A stretch of 26,767 nt of DNA from Flavobacteriales bacterium (GTDB taxonomy: Bacteria; Bacteroidota; Bacteroidia; Flavobacteriales_D; Sanyastnellaceae), in contig DQRJ01000172.1 in assembly GCA_015663855.1 (NCBI GenBank), forward strand, positions 1 to 26,767. Direction: 5' to 3'. This document shows positions 22,776 to 26,767 of the stretch, one piece after another. The notes under the pieces are model-generated. The model worked only from the letters and a program-made list of their open reading frames with translations, was not told the origin of the DNA and did no database searches. Each line of letters opens with the position of its first letter. Positions within the stretch are counted from its first letter, which is position 1. Made by a program: the position numbers and the translations under genes.

Positions 22776-23906
22776 ATGTCAGGGAACACTTTCGGTAAGC
22801 TATTGCAGATAACTACATTTGGGGAATCCCACGGCTTATCAATCGGGGGCATACTGGACGGACTTCCCGCTGGCTTAACTATTGATTTAGAGCAAGTTCA
22901 AAACGAACTAGACAGACGTAGACCTGGAAGTTCCGAGATAACTACCCCTAGAAATGAAAAAGATTTAGTTGAATTTTTTTCTGGGCTAATAATTAATGAA
23001 TCCGATAATGACCCCTCAAACAAATCGGAAAATCAATTATTCATCTCTACAGGGACACCGATAGGGTTTAGGATTGAAAATAAAGATGCGAAAAGTGAAG
23101 ACTATGAGCATTTAGAAAACACCTACCGCCCTTCTCATGCAGACTATACATATGATAAAAAATATGGACTACGAGACATCCGTGGCGGAGGACGGGCATC
23201 AGCAAGAGAAACCGCAAGCAGAGTTGTAGGAGGAGCCATTGCTAAGCAGTTACTTTATAGGACTCACAAAATTGAAATCTCAGCTTATGTAGAAAGGGTT
23301 CAGGATATTTCCGTTCCCTTCTCTCCAGCTTTTTTCGGCAGAAAAGTTATCGATTCAAACATCGTAAGATGTCCTTCAAGCGATATCGCAGATAGAATGA
23401 TTCAGAGGATTCAGGAAGCTAGAGACGATGGAGATACATTAGGTGGAGCGATTGTAGTCCTTACTAAAAATGTTCCTGCCGGGTGGGGCGAGCCTGTTTT
23501 CGACAAGCTTAATGCAGACCTTGCAAAGGCGCTTATGAGCATCCCCTCTGTAAAAGGGATTGAGGTCGGATCTGGCTTCAGCGGGACTTTAATGAAGGGG
23601 TCTGAGCATAACGATGCGTTTAATTCAGACAAAGAGGGCAAGGTCTTCACGACTACAAACCGCTCCGGAGGAATTCAAGGAGGGATTTCAAATGGAGAGG
23701 AAATAATTGTACGAATAGCATTTAAACCTGTCGCTACTATTAAAAAAGCTCAGGACTCTATTGATAAAGACGGGAATAAAATCACTCTGGAAGGTAAAGG
23801 TCGACACGACCCTTGTGTACTTCCTCGAGCAATTCCAATTGTGGAAGCTATGGTTGCACTAGTTTTAGGCGACCATTTATTAAGACAGAGATCAGCAAGA
23901 TTATAA
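22776..23906 (+). CDS. aroC: Chorismate synthase
   Basis: AroC converts 5-enolpyruvylshikimate-3-phosphate to chorismate with reduced FMN, the last common step of aromatic amino acid synthesis. The 376-residue protein begins 'MSGNTFGKLLQITTFGESHG' with the conserved His19, and has 'YRPSHADYTYDKKYGLRDIRGGGRASARET', 'RSGGIQGGISNGEEI' and 'GKGRHDPCVLPRAIPIVEAM', all core FMN/EPSP-binding motifs. I chose the ATG at 22776, which gives the family N-terminus; an in-frame TTG at 22767 lies inside the promoter box. The stop codon overlaps the start of the symporter gene (TAATG). Confidence 0.96.
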   Translation: MSGNTFGKLLQITTFGESHGLSIGGILDGLPAGLTIDLEQVQNELDRRRPGSSEITTPRNEKDLVEFFSGLIINESDNDPSNKSENQLFISTGTPIGFRIENKDAKSEDYEHLENTYRPSHADYTYDKKYGLRDIRGGGRASARETASRVVGGAIAKQLLYRTHKIEISAYVERVQDISVPFSPAFFGRKVIDSNIVRCPSSDIADRMIQRIQEARDDGDTLGGAIVVLTKNVPAGWGEPVFDKLNADLAKALMSIPSVKGIEVGSGFSGTLMKGSEHNDAFNSDKEGKVFTTTNRSGGIQGGISNGEEIIVRIAFKPVATIKKAQDSIDKDGNKITLEGKGRHDPCVLPRAIPIVEAMVALVLGDHLLRQRSARL

Positions 23907-25318
23907 TGACGAAAGAAACAACAAGTAAAGGTTTGGCCTTACACTGGCAAGTAATCATAGGACTCCTCCTTGGAGTTGGATACGCATGGATGAGCGTGCA
24001 GTTTGGATGGAATGAATTCACCCTTAACTGGATTCAGCCGTTCGGAGATATTTTCATTAACCTTCTGAAACTCATCGCAGTACCTCTAGTGCTTTTCAGC
24101 ATTATTAGTGGTGTTGCGAGCTTGGGCGATATGAAAAAGCTTGGACGAATGGGGATTAAAACCCTAGCGATTTATCTAACCACCACGATGTTTGCCGTAA
24201 TAGTAGGACTGTTTCTGGTTAACCTCTTCAAGCCAGGGGAGCACGCAAGCGAATCCTTGAGAGAAACGAATCGATTGAGATACGAGGTTTGGCGTGATGC
24301 AAATGACATTATTCGCCTCGACGATGTGAATCTTAGCTTGAATCCAGAGCTAGCAGCTCAAGTAGAAGAAATTCGCAATGAGACTGCGGTACATAACGAC
24401 TGGGTAAGCGATAAACTGACGAAAGCTGACAAAACTAAGGCGAGCGGACCTCTCCAGCCTCTAGTGGATGTGGTGCCGAAAAACATTTTCCAGTCGTTAA
24501 GCGATATGCAAATGCTTCAAATCATATTCTTCGCGATATTCTTTGGGGTCGTGGTGACAGGACTTAAAAGCGAGCAAAAAGGCACAGTCATAAGGGCTGT
24601 AGACGCGATGAATGAAGTGTTCGTGCAAATGGTTTGGGTTGTGATGAAAGCTATGCCTGTCTTCGTTTTCGCTCTTATGGCAGGCCAAATCGTTAAAGCC
24701 GCCGGATCCGATCCAGAACATTTCCAACAACTTCTGACCTTCCTTCTTAGATATAGCGCAGTAGTGATTTTAGGACTAGGGATAATGGCATTCCTTGTGT
24801 ACCCCACAATCATAGCATTGTTCGTGAAGAAAATGACTTGGAGAAAATTCATGTCCGGAATGAGAGATGCACAGATAACAGCGTTCTCGACTTCGTCGTC
24901 TGTTGCAACTCTTCCTGTTACGATGAAGTGCGTAGAGGAGAAATTAGGTGTCTCGGAACGTAGTTCTAGCTTCGTGCTACCTATCGGAGCTACGGTTAAC
25001 ATGGACGGCACTAGCTTATACCAAGCCATTGCTGTTGTTGCGCTAGCTCAATTTCACATGGTGGACTTGTCAATCGCACAACAAATGGTCATCGTTCTGA
25101 CAGCTACACTAGCATCAATTGGTGCGGCTGCGGTTCCTAGTGCCGGTTTGGTATTGATGATTATAGTGCTTGAAAGCGTGGGGCTTAATCCCGCTTGGAT
25201 CGCCCTAATTTTTCCTGTGGACAGGATTCTAGACATGTGCAGAACTGTGGTGAATGTAACTGGAGACGGTACTGTTTGCACACTTGTAGCTTCTAGCGAG
25301 GGTGAGTTAAATGCATAA
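23906..25318 (+). CDS. Dicarboxylate/amino acid:cation symporter (DAACS family)
   Basis: This 470-residue polytopic transporter belongs to the GltP/DctA family and couples uptake of acidic amino acids or C4-dicarboxylates to H+ or Na+. The family core is clear: the serine-rich hairpin 'AFSTSSSVATLPVTMKC', 'FVLPIGATVNMDGTSLYQA' with the NMDGT cation/substrate motif, the second hairpin 'AAAVPSAGLVLM', and a C-terminal 'DRILDMCRTVVNVTGDGTV' helix with the Asp/Arg/Asn residues that bind substrate. A hydrophilic, charged insert of about 70 residues (about 112-180) sits between early membrane helices. The ATG at 23906 is chosen because it overlaps the aroC stop and precedes the first membrane helix at the usual distance; longer readings run into aroC. 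It overlaps the next gene by 8 bp. The substrate (glutamate, aspartate or dicarboxylate) is not decided. Confidence 0.92.
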   Translation: MTKETTSKGLALHWQVIIGLLLGVGYAWMSVQFGWNEFTLNWIQPFGDIFINLLKLIAVPLVLFSIISGVASLGDMKKLGRMGIKTLAIYLTTTMFAVIVGLFLVNLFKPGEHASESLRETNRLRYEVWRDANDIIRLDDVNLSLNPELAAQVEEIRNETAVHNDWVSDKLTKADKTKASGPLQPLVDVVPKNIFQSLSDMQMLQIIFFAIFFGVVVTGLKSEQKGTVIRAVDAMNEVFVQMVWVVMKAMPVFVFALMAGQIVKAAGSDPEHFQQLLTFLLRYSAVVILGLGIMAFLVYPTIIALFVKKMTWRKFMSGMRDAQITAFSTSSSVATLPVTMKCVEEKLGVSERSSSFVLPIGATVNMDGTSLYQAIAVVALAQFHMVDLSIAQQMVIVLTATLASIGAAAVPSAGLVLMIIVLESVGLNPAWIALIFPVDRILDMCRTVVNVTGDGTVCTLVASSEGELNA

Positions 25319-26767
25319 ATCATCGCTTGTAATATTACTCGCTTTTGTATTTTCGTATTCTGCAGCCCAAACCTGTCCTATTCCCGAAGACTTCTCATCT
25401 AAAGCATCCAAGCTTTACGAAAAGGCTATAGATCCTAAGAAGAAACTATCTGTCGATGATAGAATTGAATTACTGAATGAGTCTATAGAGATTCAAGCTG
25501 ATTTCGGGGAAGAATTCGGGGGCGCTTATGAGGCTTTATCTAAACAATTATTCAAGTTAGCACGAAGAGACCCCTCGTTTATTTCTGAATGCCGAACCAA
25601 TACACAGACCTGGCTTTCTATTTGCGAAGGATCAACATCTAGCAACGACGCGTTTATTGCTGAAGGTCATTATATGCTGGGTGTTTTGGAATTCCTTTCC
25701 GGAAATGCCGAGATAGCTGTTATAGAATTGGAATCATTTATTCAAGCAACCGAATTAGATATGAATCCTTCGACAAAGCGAAAACGACGCGAAGCAACAT
25801 CACTCCTGCCTGAAGCTAAATTTGAAGTACAATTCTACGCAAACAAAGATGCATACATTCCTAAACCACTACCATTAATTAGCCTACCAGAAGATGAGTA
25901 CCTGCCGGCTCTTTCACCTGATGGAAGCATTCTATTCTTCACTCGAGCGATTAATAAAAAGTCGAGAGGAGATGTTATAACTCAACGCGTGGAAGAATTT
26001 ACTATGTCAAAAAGATCCTCAAACGACGTAGACTTTAGCTCAGGAGAAGCATTAGATTACCCTTTCAACATAGGAAATAACTGCGGAGGAGTGAGTTTAT
26101 CCATTGACAATAGACTATTAATAGTTGCCACCTCTAACCCCGTTCCAGGAAACCCACAAAATATTGACCTTTTCAGCACCACATACATCGTAGACGGCAT
26201 GGATGATGATGGTGAGTTTTTTTATTATTGGGACGACCTTGAGCTTCTTGGACCTGAAATAAACACCCCGCAAGGATGGGAATCTCAACCCGCTCTTAGT
26301 TCTGACGGTAAAGAATTATTCTTCGCCTCAGCCCGGAAAAATTCTACACTCGACTCAGACGGAAACCCTACAATGGATATTTACGTCAGTAAGAGAGACG
26401 AAAACGGCAATTTCGCACTTGCAACTACGCTTCCATATCCAATCTCTAGTGGAGCGCAAGAGAAAGCCCCATTCCTACATCCTGACGGCAAGACACTTTA
26501 TTTTTCTAGTAATCGCACGCCATCTGGAGGAGGGTACGATATTTGGATGACGAAAAGAGATTCGCTTGGCGTTTGGGATGAACCTGTAAACCTGGGAACT
26601 CCTGTAAACACGACTGGAGACGAGCACGGACTTGTGGTTTCTGCTAGTGGTACTGAAGCTTTTTTCGCAAGTCGAAGACGTGGGACGCAAGGGCTAGACA
26701 TTCTAAGCTTCCCGGTTCCTGAATCTTTGCGACCAGAAGAAATAAAGGTGATTCACGGAGTTGTAGA
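25311..26767 (+). CDS. PD40 beta-propeller outer-membrane-type protein (PorE/OmpA-family-like), truncated by window edge
   Basis: The frame runs open from the ATG at 25311 to the last base, giving 485 residues with no stop. Residues 1-19 are a signal peptide ('LVILLAFVFSYSAAQ'), followed by a helical, TPR-like region (about 20-185) and a beta-propeller of PD40/WD40-like repeats, seen as 'PALSPDGSILFFTR' (about 196), 'PALSSDGKELFFASAR' (about 325), 'PFLHPDGKTLYFSSNR' (about 385) and 'LVVSASGTEAFFASRR' (about 440). The final 'EEIKVIHGVV' looks like the start of a carboxypeptidase-regulatory-like domain. TPR + PD40 + regulatory domain + OmpA is the order in PorE of the type IX secretion system and related OmpA proteins, but the OmpA part would lie outside the window, so the assignment is tentative. 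The gene overlaps the symporter by 8 bp. Confidence 0.8.
   Translation, partial: MHKSSLVILLAFVFSYSAAQTCPIPEDFSSKASKLYEKAIDPKKKLSVDDRIELLNESIEIQADFGEEFGGAYEALSKQLFKLARRDPSFISECRTNTQTWLSICEGSTSSNDAFIAEGHYMLGVLEFLSGNAEIAVIELESFIQATELDMNPSTKRKRREATSLLPEAKFEVQFYANKDAYIPKPLPLISLPEDEYLPALSPDGSILFFTRAINKKSRGDVITQRVEEFTMSKRSSNDVDFSSGEALDYPFNIGNNCGGVSLSIDNRLLIVATSNPVPGNPQNIDLFSTTYIVDGMDDDGEFFYYWDDLELLGPEINTPQGWESQPALSSDGKELFFASARKNSTLDSDGNPTMDIYVSKRDENGNFALATTLPYPISSGAQEKAPFLHPDGKTLYFSSNRTPSGGGYDIWMTKRDSLGVWDEPVNLGTPVNTTGDEHGLVVSASGTEAFFASRRRGTQGLDILSFPVPESLRPEEIKVIHGVV

Noticed and set aside
23813..23905. GTG start extending the symporter into aroC by 31 residues
   Set aside because: The extension is a Ser/Asn-rich frame shadow of aroC; the ATG at 23906 overlaps the aroC stop as TAATG and fits the family.
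26475..26701. Minus-strand open frames at the right edge
   Set aside because: They lie antisense to an uninterrupted plus-strand gene with PD40 repeats and are shadows.
1..26767. CRISPR arrays, insertion sequences, prophage genes, tRNA or rRNA genes
   Set aside because: No direct-repeat array, transposase or integrase motif, phage structural gene, or tRNA/rRNA signature was seen on either strand.

Overview
The window looks like chromosomal DNA of a member of the Bacteroidota, most likely a (probably marine) flavobacterium in the broad Flavobacteriales/Cryomorphaceae sense. The grounds are two proteins ending in the gliding-motility-associated C-terminal (CHU_C) domain of type IX secretion, a DUF4199 protein beside a GT2 glycosyltransferase, an S46 peptidase, a Bacteroidota-type YidC, a fused FTCD, and TAnnTTTG-type -7 promoter boxes with almost no Shine-Dalgarno sequences. 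The rank below phylum is inference. No phage, IS element, CRISPR array, tRNA or rRNA was seen. No stretch over 300 bases lacks a gene; the longest gaps are 9169-9358 (SRP RNA gene) and 19572-19753 (terminator hairpins).

Left part (1-6373). The C-terminal end of an M1/leukotriene-A4-hydrolase-like aminopeptidase enters from the left. Convergent to it, on the minus strand, lies a block of three genes: an ECF sigma factor, an overlapping single-pass membrane protein with an anti-sigma-like N-terminus and a PKD + CHU_C ectodomain, and a 1279-residue secreted multidomain protein (CUB-like, PKD, P-domain-like, CUB-like, Ig/PKD, CHU_C). This resembles a surface-signalling locus in which the sensor and the exported protein share a C-terminal domain type.

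Middle part (6489-19667). mnmA (tRNA 2-thiolation) converges on a GT2 polyprenyl-phosphate-sugar synthase and its DUF4199 partner. The SRP 4.5S-type RNA gene (ffs) sits between the divergent DUF4199 gene and a stand-alone biotin carboxylase. A long plus-strand run follows: ERI1-like exonuclease, an unrecognised membrane protein, DUF2520 oxidoreductase-like protein, KdsC-type phosphatase, yidC, DUF6438 lipoprotein and a DPP7-type S46 dipeptidyl-peptidase, closed by a terminator. trmD and rplS follow with a second, bidirectional terminator. The run is rich in envelope and translation functions: membrane insertion (SRP RNA, YidC), LPS Kdo (KdsC), tRNA modification, ribosome.

Right part (19754-26767). 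ftcD and hutI on the minus strand form the last two steps of histidine degradation. Only 26 bp separates hutI from the divergent aroC, and this gap is filled exactly by two abutting head-to-head promoter boxes. aroC is translationally coupled (TAATG) to a dicarboxylate/amino acid:cation symporter, which overlaps a PD40-propeller outer-membrane-type protein that runs off the right edge.

The most notable signals are the sigma / CHU_C-ectodomain / CHU_C-cargo block, the compact palindromic hutI-aroC promoter, and the recurrence of -7 boxes only 4-7 nt before start codons, which suggests leaderless or nearly leaderless mRNAs. The ffs gene gives an internal ruler for that last inference.
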